Assembly: GCA_047495785.1 (NCBI GenBank)
Contig: JBLDXI010000015.1
Coordinates: 3,162,001-3,226,000, forward strand
Length of the DNA stretch: 64,000 nt
Origin: Lepidodermella squamata
Lineage: Eukaryota > Gastrotricha
Direction: 5' to 3'
This document shows positions 1 to 16,918 of the stretch, one piece after another. Below the pieces are notes generated by a model that saw only the letters and a program-made list of their open reading frames with translations, was not told where the DNA came from and did no database searches. A program made the position numbers and the translations under genes. The first letter of the stretch is position 1, and each line of letters opens with the position of its first letter.

Positions 1-1200
1 GTATTAATCCAGTCCAAGACTGAGCAAACTTTGCCGTAGACGCCTGGGTACAACGGCTTACCGCAGCCATTGCCATAGCTCACGACCCCGCATAGTTTGA
101 AATACCCATCTTCAACGACCATCAGTGGACCTCCTGAGTCACCTTGGCAAGTATCAACCGCAATCAAAACAATGCCACCATTTACTTGTCCTTTTTCAAA
201 TATTAGAGAGAATATTCAAAAGGAATCTCGAAGACTCACCTGCACACATCATTCGGTCAGTATAAGGGTAGTACCGCAATGCACAGTAACTAGTTGAAAG
301 GATATCGACGACGCCATGGCGAAGAGTCGAAGTTGCTGTGGTTGCGCTTTCTGAGGTGCTACCCCATCCAGTAATATACGCGTATTGACCTGCTTGGCAG
401 CCATCGGAACATGATTTAGGCAGGCATATCCGCTGAACAGACCAGTCCGTGAAATTCAGTGGCGCTTTCATTGCCACAGAATTCATCTATCATTTTTCAG
501 CAGTAGAAAAACTCACATTCCAGTTGCAGGAGGGCAAAGTCGTAATCGTCGGTGTTAGCATTGTATAGGTTATGCTGGATCAGGGTTTTGACTGTTAGCT
601 GGAACTGGCCCTCGTCGAATATATTCACGTCGTAATCAGCAAAAGTAGCTTTGATTGATCTTGTTTAGCATATCGAAAGGAAACACGTTATAAAATGATA
701 CTTGAGGGCTGAGGGCTGAATTTACCCTGCCACAGCACGGCTGCAAGTTTAATTAAGATATGTTTGGTTCGGTCAAGTCGGAATGCTCAATGTTACCTAC
801 TATGTGCAATGAGCTGCTGTTATGAGCCAGTTGGCGCTGATAATGCTGGCACTGCAAAGTTCTGCGCCATTTATGGTCAAGCGAACAAGCCTTGAAGATT
901 GAAGACAATTATCCACCTAGGCTGCTGAGATTAAAAGCCATCCAATTACCAAGGATACTGCCCCTTGGGTGCCAACCCTCCGCCAACAATGCCTGCTCCT
1001 GGTTTATTCAGGGAGTAATAGTTTTTGTTGTGCCCGCAAGAAGAATTGACTGCCGGTGGTGGTTTAGGGGTCGAAATTGATCCTGTATTCGAAGGGTTAT
1101 TTGTGACTTGGCTACCACACGCAACTGCTTGCTGTCCACAGTAGACGACCATTGCTGCCAGCGTCAGATAGGTACTGACCATCGCCCATCTAGTTAGCAT
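1..1200 (-). CDS. Trypsin-like secreted serine protease 1 (C-terminus cut by window edge)
   Basis: Six exons read on the minus strand: 1200-950, 890-801, 740-726, 659-517, 464-240 and 190-1; the last is cut by the window start. A signal peptide (about residues 1-27) is followed by a Thr/Pro-rich propeptide with one CGH cysteine, then IVGG at about residue 71. The catalytic triad is visible: His in TAAHC (about 110), Asp in the [10 protein letters not shown] stretch of exon four, and Ser in [10 protein letters not shown] (about 259). The Asp six residues before the Ser predicts trypsin-type (Lys/Arg) specificity. Without the 15-nt exon at 740-726 the message would meet a stop (ACA TAA); with it the frame continues as [19 protein letters not shown]. 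The residue before IVGG is Gly rather than Arg or Lys, so ordinary tryptic activation is not expected. It is the first of three tandem paralogues. The family call is firm; the substrate is unknown. Confidence 0.88.
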
Positions 1201-1341
1201 AGCTTTAACATAAATGAATAGATCTCTTAATGAATGAAAATGTAATAAGGAGCACTGATGATGCGCCCACAGCTCCTGTCATGCAGCTCGTATGGCTACG
1301 TTATTCACTATCAAACTCTATTATCAACATTTCATGCTACA

Positions 1342-1347
1342 TTTATT
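1342..1347 (-). terminator. Poly(A) signal of protease 2
   Basis: AATAAA on the minus strand, 54 nt past the stop codon of protease 2, in the 200-bp gap before the next protease gene. Confidence 0.55.
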
Positions 1348-1400
1348 GAGATTCTTTCCGTCACCAAATAAATTCGATTTGCGTTCACAATTTCGATAGT

Positions 1401-2558
1401 TCAATTGGTTACGTAAGTGTTAATCCAGCTCAGTACAGAGCAGACTTTAGAGTATACACCAGGATATGAAGCTCGAGCACAGCCCTTTCCGTAGCTGACA
1501 ATGCCGCAAAGCTTGTAAAAGCCGTCTTCCACCGTCATCAATGGCCCGCCCGAATCACCTTGGCAACTATCCACTCCACCGCCGGTGTAACCTTTGTAGA
1601 AAGATGCAACCGTCATTATCGGGTCAAATTAATCTTACCGGCGCAAATCATTCGATCAGTATAGCCCGAGTATCGCGTTGAACAAGAACTAGAACTTAAA
1701 ATATTTACGACTCCGTGTTGCATTGTCGACGACGCTTCGCTAGCAGATTCAGAGGTAGTTCCCCAGCCAGCTATGTATGCGTATTGATCAACTTGGCAAC
1801 CATCCGAGCAAGACTTTGGCAAACAAATCCGTTGAACCGACCAATCAGTGAAGCTTAGTGCAGCTGTGGAGTCAAAGCATCAACAGCGAATGATCTATGA
1901 GGTTTTTAATATTACGCTTACAATCAAGTTGGAGCAGGGCATAATCGTAATCATCAGCGTTTTGGTTGTAAAGATTGTGTTGAACTATTTTCTTTATTGA
2001 ACGCGAAAATTGCCCGCTGTCGTAATTCTGGATGTCATAATCGGCCAAGTATGCAGTAATTGAGCTAAAGGTTGGAAAAAATGACGGCAAGTCGACCTAG
2101 TTTCATGATGTTACCTAGCCGATGTTCCCCTGTAACGTCAAGACGTATAGCAATCAAACTAATTAAAAAGGCTGGTCACTAACACTGTGCAATGTGCAGC
2201 GGTAATGAGCCAGTTCGCGCTGATAACACTAGCTCCACATAGTTCGTTACCATTTATACTCAGCCGAACCAACCTACGCATTAGAATTCATGCAAAAGTG
2301 AAAGGTAACACGGTAGGAGTCTTACCATGGGTATTGGCCTTTTGGTGCAGGACCACCGCCGACGATTCCTGAGCCTGGATTATTCGAAGCGTAGTAATTT
2401 TTGTTGTGGCCGCAATTGGAAACTACTGCGGGAGGAGGCTTTGGTGTAGAAATAGTGGCCCCAGTAGAAGCGGAGTCTGTAACTCGACTACTACATCCCA
2501 CCGCTTCTGTTATATTGGAAAGCATGAATGAAAGGACAACATAGTGGAGTCTCGACAT
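1401..2558 (-). CDS. Trypsin-like secreted serine protease 2
   Basis: Six exons: 2558-2326, 2273-2184, 2129-2115, 2064-1922, 1863-1639 and 1591-1401, encoding 298 residues. The ATG at 2558 was preferred over an upstream in-frame TTG because it begins a clean signal peptide ([20 protein letters not shown]). The propeptide carries a TPKPPP segment and a CGH cysteine before GSGIVGGG. The catalytic residues lie in TAAHCTVGTS (His), [10 protein letters not shown] (Asp) and [10 protein letters not shown] (Ser, with the trypsin-type Asp). Exon three is only 15 nt (GGGAACATCGGCTAG) and supplies part of the loop after the catalytic His. Exons two to five have exactly the same lengths as in the two neighbouring copies (90, 15, 143, 225 nt). 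Protein 1 starts 200 bp downstream. The P1 residue before IVGG is Gly, as in copy 1. An intact, probably active trypsin is expected. Confidence 0.92.
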
Positions 2559-3173
2559 TTTCTTCAACAATGATCCTCCTGGAAACTGTCGTTATTTAGT
2601 TTAAATATCTGATTCGTACTGCCAGAAAAGCAGCAATAAAATTGAAATTTTACTGCCTTCCAGTTTGTAAAAGGTGTAACCTCTCATCAAAACACCTGCG
2701 TCACGCGCTTGTCATTTCATATCTAGACGTGTTTCATGTAAAAACCCGTCCAATATATTTGCCCATGTTTGTGCAAAAAACCTTATGCCTATGTGATGTT
2801 GCCAAACGGAAACAGCAAATTTACTTAGTAGTAAAATGTAAATCACGACTCGCGTTTTTTGTATATAAGAATGCCAAAGAACAGGTATTGAGCATCTTTA
2901 AGATGGCATTCCTTCAAAGACATATTAAGCGACAATTGTGTACATTTCCAACTTCCAACTTTTATTCACGCGCTTCTGCACTTCCACCCAAAGATTTAGA
3001 AAATATCATTAAACCGTCAAGTTAAAATTTAAAACTGTTTATTAGAAGATAACTGATCTTAAATGACATTGTCCATCAATATGATTTCCATAATTCTTAG
3101 CCGGGAAATTCAGAGAACTGGTATTTAGGTAATTTTCTAACGTCTATGAAGCGATAGATGAGAGGCACCATGC
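2559..3173. other. Gap between protease 2 and protease 3
   Basis: About 600 bp holding the 5' flank of protease 2 and the 3' flank of protease 3. A minus-strand AATAAA at 3043-3038 may end protease 3. A 127-codon plus-strand frame (2642-3025) opens with TTG and shows no domain; I do not regard it as a gene. Confidence 0.4.
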
Positions 3174-4334
<1,161 letters not shown>

Positions 4335-5362
4335 TTTGGCGTCTTTGTTGTCTACGGAATATAGTTGCCCACACTAACAGCTCGCGTTTTTTTATTAGAA
4401 CTTATGAGATTCTGACGGTCGGTAGGGCCGCGGCGTGTTGAAGTTTACGTGGGCAATAAATTCTGGTGGAAAGTTTTGCTCTAATCAGAGCTCATTAAGC
4501 TTAACAGGTTTTTCACGAATTACGTGTTGCGCTTGCATGTATTCGAGTTCAAAAATGACGAAGGAATTGCTACACCTAAATGCCTACAATAAAATGGTTA
4601 TCACTGCTGCTTTTAATTGCTTTCTTTTATACCTAACCGTGGAGTAATTTATGCAGATATAAACTCGATTTAGTCCCACAAGCAATTTCTCACTCGACGT
4701 CAAGTTTTGAAATTCCTTCAACATACAAACTTATATCCAATTCAGCCCGCAAGTCCACGTTTTCCCGCTGTTTTCCGGGCAGGCAACTTGTTGATGAAAT
4801 GAGGCGCAGCAAAACATAGCGCCGGATGACCAACGCGGAGCTTCAGATGTTAAAACTACGATGATAACAATCATAGTAATAAAAGGCTATATTAAATTTG
4901 ACGGCGGAAGAGCGCAAATGGGCTATGCGTGTATGTGTTCAGAGAAAGACGATACAACTCGCACTGGTCGATCAAGCTCATTTGTCTGCGCGCTTGCTGT
5001 GGTGGCGCTCTCGGTTTCAGAGCTACAAACCAAGACTCCTGAGGCCCTCGCGCACTGTCGTTTTTGAGCGTGCGCTATATAAGAAAATGCGTGTTAATTT
5101 TAGTTTGCATGCGCAAATTCAATCATTGGCGCCAATATCGATCGGTGGCGCGCGCAGCTAGTTATCACCACTACAACTGCTACACACATTGTTGAGCCTC
5201 TTTATTTTGTAATATCGCTTGCCGAAACAGCGAATCGCCGGTCCAACAACACAGATACGTATTTTTCATACTGCAGTAATTCAGCCGAAAAATGCCCCTG
5301 ATCTAGCTATTGCATTACATCTCTGCCCTGAAAAAGCCCGCCCTCCCGGTACAACGCGGTAA
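4335..5362. other. Divergent intergenic region between protease 3 and the glutamate receptor
   Basis: About 1 kb between two genes transcribed away from each other, so it should hold both promoters. Short overlapping frames at 4861-5161 show no domain and no codon pattern that I trust. A TATA-like site sits at 5076-5083. Confidence 0.5.
5076..5083 (+). promoter_or_regulatory. TATA-like box upstream of the glutamate receptor
   Basis: TATATAAG, 280 nt before the receptor ATG. It is a good match to a TATA box, but the distance implies a roughly 250-nt leader or a 5' non-coding exon. Confidence 0.3.
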
Positions 5363-8983
<3,621 letters not shown>

Positions 8984-9104
8984 GTCATTTTCTTCGTATT
9001 TTCATGAATTTCACGTATTATTTTAAATGAAAACTGTAAGCATTGATATTGTAGATTCACCATGAATAATTGAAGGAACTGGCCTTATAAGCGCGACAAA
9101 TGGT

Positions 9105-9110
9105 AATAAA
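9105..9110 (+). terminator. Poly(A) signal of the glutamate receptor gene
   Basis: AATAAA, 122 nt after the receptor stop codon. The rest of the 8984-9686 gap shows no gene that I can support. Confidence 0.55.
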
Positions 9111-9686
9111 ACAGGAAAATTGATTCGTTGTTTCAAAATCACACCGCAGGAGGGGATATTGTTTATACAGGTGTATGAGACGGCCTTTTTGCCTATGATC
9201 ATTCTTTAATGAGCAGAACATTCTTACGTCAGTTGCCGAGACGCTTGCCAAAACGAAAGAAAAACTTCAACTACGCCATATTGGCGACATCGATCTCTTT
9301 GACGAGCGCAAGCTGAGTTTCAGGTGATACGCTCTTAAATATAGTCGGTAAAATTGGAAATCGATTGATTCTAGTATTCTGAATAATTTATAGTAACACC
9401 TAAGAAACTCATACAACCACTTCAATGCCATAATTTTAGGGTTTACCTATATGCCGTTCGACTGGAGCGTCTCCATGTTGCCGCAACCTTGTGCCGTCAA
9501 CAATGGGTAAACGAAGCTTAGCCGATCAATCAATAGGTAACGCGAAAGTATAAGGAAATTGCTGGTGCCTGTTACTTGAATATGCAGTCACTTCACGCGC
9601 ACTCAAGCAATATATCCATTTAATCGCACCCCTTTCTTTAGCGCTGTCTCGCCAAAAATAATCCTTTCCACGATAGCTTGTTTCTT

Positions 9687-11411
9687 ATGGGTCGACATAA
9701 GTCGAAAGGCGACGAGGAAGAAGGCGATGAAGACGAGAAGAAGAAAAAGAAGCACCACAAGAAGCACCACAGCAAGAGCAAAGACAAGGAGAACGAAGAT
9801 GGCGAAGATGAGAAGAAGCATCACCGGCGCAAGCACAAGGACAAGGATAAGGAAGCCGGCGAGGATGGCGAAGACGAGGACAAGAAGAAAGACAAGAAAA
9901 AGCATCATTCCAAGTCGAAAAAGAAGCATCACGATGAGGAAGAAGATGACGATGACGATGAAAAGGCTCTAGCTCCACCGAAATCACCCGGCACTCCTCC
10001 ACTGCTAGATAACAAACCACTGGGAGCACCTCCGCAGCCGCCGCCCAGTCATCAACCGGTTCCTAATTCACCATACGGAGGTAGTCCTTACGGCTATCCG
10101 CCATCGCCTGGAATGCCTCATAGCCCCAACGGTGGTTATCCGCCATCAGTTTCCCCAGTTCGACCAGGGCCCCAGAATGGTTATCCAGGCTACCCTCCAT
10201 CAGGCGTTCAACCACCTCCTAGGCCGGGAATGCCTCCGGGCTCTGGTCCCGGGCCTGGAGGATTCCCGCCGAATCCGCCACCAGGCTACAGGGGCCCATG
10301 GCCACCAGTAAGTCATTATCGCCAAAGATTGGATTTAATTCTCAATGAAACTGTTTTTCCTAAAGCCACCGCCACCGGGTTATCGTGGACCTTGGCCTCC
10401 GGTAGGATCTTGAACCGCAGTTAAAGCTGTAAACAACTTGATTCCATTTTTCTTTGCAGCCCCCGCCTCCAGGTTATCGCGGACCATGGCCTCCGGTAAG
10501 AAATACTTTAATTTGTTTTGTGATAATGAAATATTGTTTTCATATACCTTTTAACAGCCGCCACCTCCTCCTAATTGGAGACCAGGTTTGGATGAGGTAT
10601 TTATATTTGTTGGAAAGTCATTTTGTGGCTTTCAGGCATGCCATTACCGGCGCCGAGTGGACCTCCGAGACCTGGCGCGCCCCCTCCTGTCCATCAAATG
10701 GAAGTAAAGCCATATCAGCCTCCGCCGCCCCCTTCGGTTCAGCCCGCCAAGCACCAGGTTAGTCGGTAATTAAAACGAATTTTTTCAGGACACATCGGCC
10801 ATTTTTTCCTCAGGATGTTGTTACGCCGCGTGATATACGCTTCGAACCTGACGCTTTCGTACCCTCCGGTGGGCCAACCAATCACAGGTCGCCAGCATGG
10901 AACAACTTCACTCCTTTGCCTGTCTTACCGGATAATGACGAAGACCTTATTGACTACGATGAGGATAATCCAATGTCAAGGAAGCCACCGCCGCAATTCA
11001 ACCAACAGCCGAACAATTGGCCTCCTCCTAACCAAAATAAGTATCCTCCCTACCCTCCGCCTAGTGGACCAATAAACCACCAAGGTTTGCATGACGATTA
11101 ATTCGACTTAAATTCACATTTGCGTTGTAGGCATGGCACCAAAACCGAATCCAAATATTCTGCTACCGTCTAATGTGAATTTTGATATAGTACCGGTAGC
11201 AGTTAATTGCCCAAAGTGCAATCAAAAAGTCTTGACAGAAACACAGTCGAAAGTTTCCGGTCTTGCGATCGGATTGGGTATCCTTCTTTTCTTTGTTTTC
11301 CCAATTCTCTTCTTCGTTCCATGCGTCATGTCTAGCTTAAGGAACATCAATCATGTTTGCCCAAAATGTTCCTCTCTCATCGGCACGAAGAAAGCCAGCT
11401 GTGGAGGATAA
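9687..11411 (+). CDS. LITAF-domain membrane protein with charged and proline-rich N-terminus
   Basis: Seven exons: 9687-10307, 10366-10401, 10460-10495, 10558-10585, 10636-10757, 10814-11084 and 11131-11411; 464 residues. The ATG at 9687 (MGRHKSKG) was chosen over an upstream TTG. Residues 2-100 are an extreme Lys/His/Asp/Glu low-complexity run; residues 100-390 are Pro/Gly/Tyr-rich with PPGYRGPWPP repeats and a short acidic patch (DNDEDLIDYDEDN). The C-terminal 70 residues form a LITAF domain: a CPKC knuckle, a hydrophobic segment that inserts into the membrane (GLAIGLGILLFFVFPILFF), then HVCPKC. Family knowledge places LITAF/CDIP proteins on the cytosolic face of late endosomes and lysosomes, binding zinc and recruiting sorting machinery through proline motifs. 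The length is two to three times the usual 150-200 residues because of the N-terminal extension. Exons two and three are tandem duplicates. Confidence 0.88.
10366..10495 (+). repeat. Tandem duplicated 36-nt exons in the LITAF-domain gene
   Basis: Exons 10366-10401 and 10460-10495 are both 36 nt, both phase 0, and both encode PPPPGYRGPWPP with a few synonymous differences. The end of exon one encodes almost the same 12 residues, giving three successive copies in the protein. Confidence 0.85.
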
Positions 11412-11463
11412 ACGTCACAAAAAGTGTTTTCAATTTTTTCGAATGAATAATCGCTCTATTTTG

Positions 11464-11469
11464 AATAAA
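11464..11469 (+). terminator. Poly(A) signal of the LITAF-domain gene
   Basis: AATAAA, 53 nt after the stop codon. The remaining gap to 12032 holds only the promoter of the next gene as far as I can see. Confidence 0.6.
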
Positions 11470-11955
11470 GCATTTGTGAACATTTAGCAGTTTTTTTAAT
11501 TTATATTAGCAGCCTATCATCGAATTTTGACTTTGCATCTGCACGCAAAAATGCTTCCATTTTGGCTACTCAATTTTACAAATTTTCGTGTCGAATAACC
11601 TCAGGCCAGATAGTGGTATGGAACTGTCTTTTAAACATCATCGATGGCTGTTTATTACTGAGCTTTTTATCTGAGGCGCAGTTCGTTTGCATGCTTTCCA
11701 AATACCAGCCACTTCGTGCTCGGCGACGGGGCTGTGAAAAGAGTTGACAGCACGAAGGAAACCAGCCAAATAGGTAACCTATTTTCTGAAACTGTTCACG
11801 ACAAAAAATGGTGTTTTTTACTACACAGGTATAAGACTGAAGCGATGAATAGTTTCGTGTGATGACTACTTACACGCATTTAATAACACGTCATAACGTA
11901 GGCGCTTTGCATGCCTCGAATTGTCTCCACAGAAACACGGAGCGTTAACAGGGCA

Positions 11956-11963
11956 TATTTAAG
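11956..11963 (+). promoter_or_regulatory. TATA-like box of sushi gene A
   Basis: TATTTAAG, 70 nt before the ATG at 12033; spacing matches that of the neighbouring sushi genes. Confidence 0.4.
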
Positions 11964-12032
11964 CCGAATCCACTCGTCAACAGGCTTATCATCCTTGTTA
12001 TAGTAATTTTTCAAATCCGTGTGCGCCAAAAT

Positions 12033-14248
12033 ATGTCAGCCCAGGTGGCCGTGATACTGCTTGCATCCCTAGCAGCCGTCGCTCGAGTTGAGGCGGCTAT
12101 CTACTGCTTCGAAGCACCCTCTATTCCTAATTCTGAGTGCTACAAAAATAACACGATAATCGACCCGACGAATCCGGTCGATGTCTTCAGAACTAACGAA
12201 TTTGTCACCTATCGCTGTTTGGCAGGTTACAAATTGGCCGGAGGCGACAAGCTTACGTGCCAAAGTGATGGAACATGGTCGCCAAAAACGCTACCACGCT
12301 GCGACAAGATTCCTCAGTGCGATAACTTGCCCACCTTTTCCAACGCCGTGTGCACAAGCACGGCATCGGCGCCCTTTGCGGATAACTCTAAAGCAACATG
12401 CTCTTGTAACTCCGGTTTCAAGTTGAGGTAAGCTATCACCCTTTGACGACTTTATGTTGGACCTAACGCCTTATATTTCTTACCAGTGGCTCTGCAACAT
12501 CGACTTGCAGCAGCTCGAAGTGGAGTACGGTGATTTGCGTTGCGAACCCGACGTGCCAGGGCGTTCCAGCCTTGACTAGTGGTACGTGCACCGGTGCCAA
12601 TGGAGCCACTGGATCGTACGCCATTGGCGCAAAGGCAACTTGCACTTGCAACTCCGGTTTTAAACTGACGGGCACAGCTAGCCCGACTTGCGGCTCGAAC
12701 GGTCAGTGGGGTTCTGTTCCCACTTGTGCGCAAGTTCTCTGCTTCGCGGCCCCATCGATCGACAATTCTGAGTGCTATCGTGACAGTAGCAAACTGAGCC
12801 AGACCGAAATGTCCCTTACCTTTCCTGTTGCAACTCTGATCACCTACAAGTGCTTAGATGGTTACGTCATGAGCGGACCTTCTGATGTCCTTTGCCAAGC
12901 TGATGGAACTTGGGGTAAGCAACCGAAATGTGAAAAGGCTTGCAAAGGAGTTCCCACGCTTGCCAATGGTCAATGTACCAGTAACAAAGACGACGACTTG
13001 TACGCACCGGCTGCCACTGTCCAGTGCAAATGCAACGATGGCTATCGTTTCTCAGCAACGGAGGCGACCAGAAATGCTACTTGCTCAACTAACAGCGTCT
13101 GGTCGGTCCCACTGTGCATGGCGAACCCGACAACAACTACGACGACAATGGCTCCAAAATGCCAGGGAAACCCGAAGCTTGACAACGGAGTTTGCCAAGC
13201 TTCTGGCGCCGATAATTCTGGCAACTTTCCTAAAGGGGCTACTGCCACGTGCTCTTGCAACGAAGGGTACCAATTTGGAACCGGTGCGTCGAAGACTGTT
13301 TCTGTGACTTGCTCAGCTGCTGGCCAGTGGCCGACACCGACCTCGTGCTCTTTGATTCCGATTTGCTCAGCTCTACCGACGTTTACAGACGGAACTTGCG
13401 CGAGAAACGACGGAGCCTCTGGGGTTATGTACGCTGGAGTATCCATCACTTGCACTTGCGCCGATGGATTTTCCACATCTGGAACTGTCACGGGTTCGAC
13501 AAGCCAAACAGTCACATGCAAATCCAAAGACACCTGGTCAGCGTCGTTGACAAAGTGCCAGCAAATTCCTAAGGATTGCAAGAGCCCTCCTCAAATTGAT
13601 GGCAGTGGCTGCTCGAACTGCAATACAGAAGGCGTTCCTTCGTCGGCAACTTATCCTTCGGGCACCATTGTCACATACACGTGCCGCTCAGACTATAAGC
13701 TTAGTGGCAATGCCAAAATCACATGCCAGAAAAACGGAACCTGGACCGAACTGCCAGTATGCACTTTGATCACGACGACGACAACTACCAAGGCAACTAC
13801 AACCATTTCAATTTGCCCGGCTGTACCGCCAGTCGACGGCGCCGGCTGTAACAACTGTAACAATCGAGCTCTGCCAACTTTCTTCACTGGCGATCAGATT
13901 CGGTACACTTGCCGAGATGGTTATCAGCTGGTTGGGAACGCAATCATAACTTGCTTGGCTGGTGGCGTTTGGTCTACGCCGCCCAAGTGCAACTTGATTG
14001 ACACGACTACAACGACTACAACGACTACAACAGCGGAACCTGACAAGGTCAATACTGATAATGGCAAAGGAAATGACGGCCAACCCAGCAACGGCGGCTC
14101 AGGCAATGAAGGTAGCGGAGGAAACAGCGGCAATAATGGCCAACAAATCGTGGGGGGAACAAGTTCTACTACTAAAGCTACAACGAAAACGACCACAACA
14201 AAAACGACCACGACAAAAACAGCCACCCGTCGAAACGGGAAACGGTGA
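12033..14248 (+). CDS. Secreted sushi (CCP) protein A, nine modules
   Basis: Two exons, 12033-12427 and 12487-14248, encode 718 residues. An in-frame GTG precedes the ATG at 12033, which starts a clear signal peptide (MSAQVAVILLASLAAVARVEA). Nine CCP modules follow, each beginning with Cys and ending W-x(3-6)-C. Modules 1 and 4 share a C-F-x-A-P-S-I-x-N-S-E-C-Y opening; modules 8 and 9 carry an extra GCxNC pair. Poly-Thr linkers lie between modules 5/6 and 8/9, and the C-terminus is a Gly/Asn/Ser then Thr/Lys-rich tail ending RRNGKR. The 59-nt intron interrupts module 2 after FKL. No transmembrane segment is seen, so it is secreted, and the Thr runs suggest O-glycosylation. CCP modules generally bind protein ligands; its ligand is unknown. 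Protein B downstream is a close paralogue with the same module order and the same intron position. Confidence 0.93.
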
Positions 14249-14315
14249 ACAGGGCTTGCTGATACTTCATTAGCCACTAGTAGCTAGTAGCTGTATGAGT
14301 TAAAGAATGGGCCTA

Positions 14316-14325
14316 AATAAATAAA
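14316..14325 (+). terminator. Poly(A) signals of sushi gene A
   Basis: Two overlapping AATAAA hexamers about 70 nt after the stop. Between here and 14679 I see only flanking sequence of the next gene. Confidence 0.6.
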
Positions 14326-14679
14326 ATATATGTTTTCGCATCCTGTCTTTTTGTTATCGATTGTTGCTCTATTACTTCTCGAGGCAAATGCTGATAAACT
14401 GTGTTAGACTGGTTTTCTATTAGCAAAAAAGTAATGATCTCCGTCAAATAATGATCTAAGCCTCTGTTACTTTCGGTTTAGCGCTCTATGTAGTTGAAAT
14501 CAGAGTACTTGATCATTATCACGATCCCCATTGAAATTGAATGAATGAAAAATAATTCAAGACGAACAAAATCGTGCTTACGAGCGCATACCTCAACATC
14601 ACGTTTAGCAAACCTCAGTTAATAAGGCTGTTTTTCTGTCGCCTATTTCATTCTTTGTTAAACATACATTGTTTTGTGA

Positions 14680-16876
14680 ATGGCGGACTTAGTAACAACA
14701 CTTTTGGCTCTCTGCTTGCTGCTGATCTCGCCAGCAAGCGCAGCAATCAGATGCTTCGAAGCACCTTCGATCCCAAATTCGATCTGCTACAAAGACATGA
14801 TCGAAGTGCCAGCCGATGACATGAGTGACCTAGTGTTTGAGATTGGCGAATTCGTCACATACGCTTGTATCCCTGGCTTCCGCTTGGTTGGGCCTTCAAC
14901 AGTGACATGTCAAGGTGATGGCAGGTGGTCTTTGAGGCCCAGATGCGTTGCAACAGGCAGCAGTGTCCCAGCACCTGCTCCATCCCCTGTTCAAAATGAT
15001 CCGCTCTGCCAAGGCGTTCCGATATTGCTGAACGGAATATGTTCAGGATCGATGACAGCAACTTATAGAAACAATCAGCAAGTTTCGTGCACCTGCTCCG
15101 CTGGATATCGCATCAGGTAAATTTCAAGCATTTTATCGCACGATTTGATTATCAACCATATCAACCATATTGTTTAGCAACTCAGGCATGGCAACTTGCA
15201 ATTATGGCCAGTGGATAAATGTTCCATCTTGCAGTATCAATAACACCCCGAGGTGCACCGGGGTGCCATCAATACTATATGGCTCCTGTCAAGGATCGCT
15301 TGGCGCTGCGGGATCTTATTCGCCAGGAAACACAGCGACATGTACATGCAATGGAGGCTTTACAATCAATGGCAGCCCTGTAGCATCTTGTTCTAGCAGT
15401 GGCCAGTGGATTAACGTTCCGAACTGCGCTCAAAAGCTGTGCTTCGCCGCTCCTTCGATTCCAAATTCTGAATGCTACAAAGATCTGAATATTCTGTCAC
15501 CATCTGCGATGGCAACTAGCACATTCAACGTAGGGGAGGTCATAACCTACAAGTGCTTGCCCGGATTCGGAATGGTAGGACAGTCTTCCTTAACGTGCGG
15601 TGCGGATGGAACTTGGGGATCGTTGCCTAGCTGCGTTCGCATCTGCGTCGGAGTTCCTATAATAAATAATGGGATCTGCCAGAACCCTAGCGTCGATGGG
15701 AACTACGGGATCGGGTCTCAAGTTATCTGCAATTGCGGAGAAGGGTACCAATTGAATGGCGGAAATACAGCTTCCTGTATTGCAACGGGCGCATGGGCAA
15801 ACGTTCCGCAATGCATACCAAATCCAAGATGCAACGGCTTCCCGGGTTTACTCAACGGCCAGTGCTCGGCTAACGGTGGAGATAGGGCAAATACGTTCCC
15901 AAGAGGGGCTCAGGCCACGTGCACTTGCAATAATGGGTATCAATTTGGGGGCAATGTGCCAGCCGTGTCAAGCGTCTGTGGTGCAAACGGCCAATGGAGC
16001 TCGCCACAGGCCTGTTTAGAAATCCCTGCCTGCAATTACTTGCCGGCGATATCGAACGGGCAATGCACCAGAAACGACAATGGGAACAGCCTAATGGTAA
16101 TCGGAACTTTAATTACATGCACTTGCAACCAGGGTTTTCAAGTTGGCGGCAATGAAAACCAAATTTCGATGGTGGTTTCGTGCCGGGCTAAAGATACCTG
16201 GTCGACGTTGCCTCGTTGCAATCCTATCAGAACAACGACCACCCCAACGACAACAACTACCCAGTTGCTGATATGCCCGAATCCTCCTCAGATTGAAGGT
16301 ACTGGCTGTGACAATTGCGGGCCGGCAAATCGAGCGCTTTTGTTACCTGGGACTACTGTGACATATCAATGCAGACCGAATTACCGCATGGAGGGTCCGG
16401 CTACCATTACATGCCAAAGAGACGGAACCTGGAGTACGTTTCCTCGCTGCATTCCTACTTCGAGTGGAATTTCAGGCACATCTGCTCCCAGTTCTCAAGT
16501 AACTTGTTCGAAGCCTTCTCCTGTTGATGGCGCTGGTTGTAACAATTGTAATAGAGTACTTCAAGAATTCAACATTGGGGATCAGATAAGATACACATGT
16601 CGAGATGACTACAGACTGGCGCCCGGGCAAACCGGGATCATAACATGCATGGCTGGAGGCGTATGGTCCACGCCCCCTACTTGTCTTCCAATCGGGAACA
16701 GTGTATTTATTGCATCCACAACATCTACTACCCCTCCTACTACAACTACTACCAGAAGAAGAGGTGGCAATGGAAATAACAACAATAATAACGATGACAA
16801 CAGCCGAGACAGGGACAGGAACAACGGCAGAGGTAACAACGGCAATAACAACGGCGGCGTTCGGCCACGCGGATAG
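14680..16876 (+). CDS. Secreted sushi (CCP) protein B, nine modules
   Basis: Two exons, 14680-15116 and 15178-16876, encode 711 residues from an ATG starting the signal peptide MADLVTTLLALCLLLISPASA. Nine CCP modules follow the same order as protein A: module 1 opens CFEAPSIPNS, module 4 CFAAPSIPNS, and modules 8 and 9 contain GCxNC elements. A Pro/Ala linker separates modules 1 and 2, and Thr-rich linkers precede module 8 and the tail. The tail differs from A: Asn/Gly/Asp/Arg-rich, including NNNNNNDDNSRDRDRNNGR. The 61-nt intron falls in module 2 at the same codon position as in A, so A and B arose by tandem duplication. Secreted; ligand unknown. In place of A's Lys/Thr tail, the Asn/Arg-rich end is likely disordered and could bind polyanions, which is inference only. 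Confidence 0.93.
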
Positions 16877-16918
16877 ACCGTATTTCATTATTCAATCTGT
16901 CTTTTATGATTTTCATTC

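Noticed and set aside
787-810. Apparent in-frame stop (TGC ACA TAG) after the catalytic His of protease 1
   Set aside because: A donor GTAGGT precedes the stop, and the 15-nt exon at 740-726 restores the frame, so the gene is not a pseudogene.
2642-3025. 127-codon plus-strand frame
   Set aside because: Opens with TTG, no signal peptide or domain, and lies in the flanks of two minus-strand genes.
9603-10029. Hydrophobic minus-strand frames opposite the LITAF gene
   Set aside because: Leu/Val runs are the reverse complement of the Lys/Asp/Glu-rich coding repeat.
13042-13581. Long minus-strand frames opposite sushi genes A and B (also 13924-14277, 16472-16888)
   Set aside because: They are antisense shadows of CCP and poly-Thr coding sequence, rich in Val and Leu from reversed codons, with no domain of their own.
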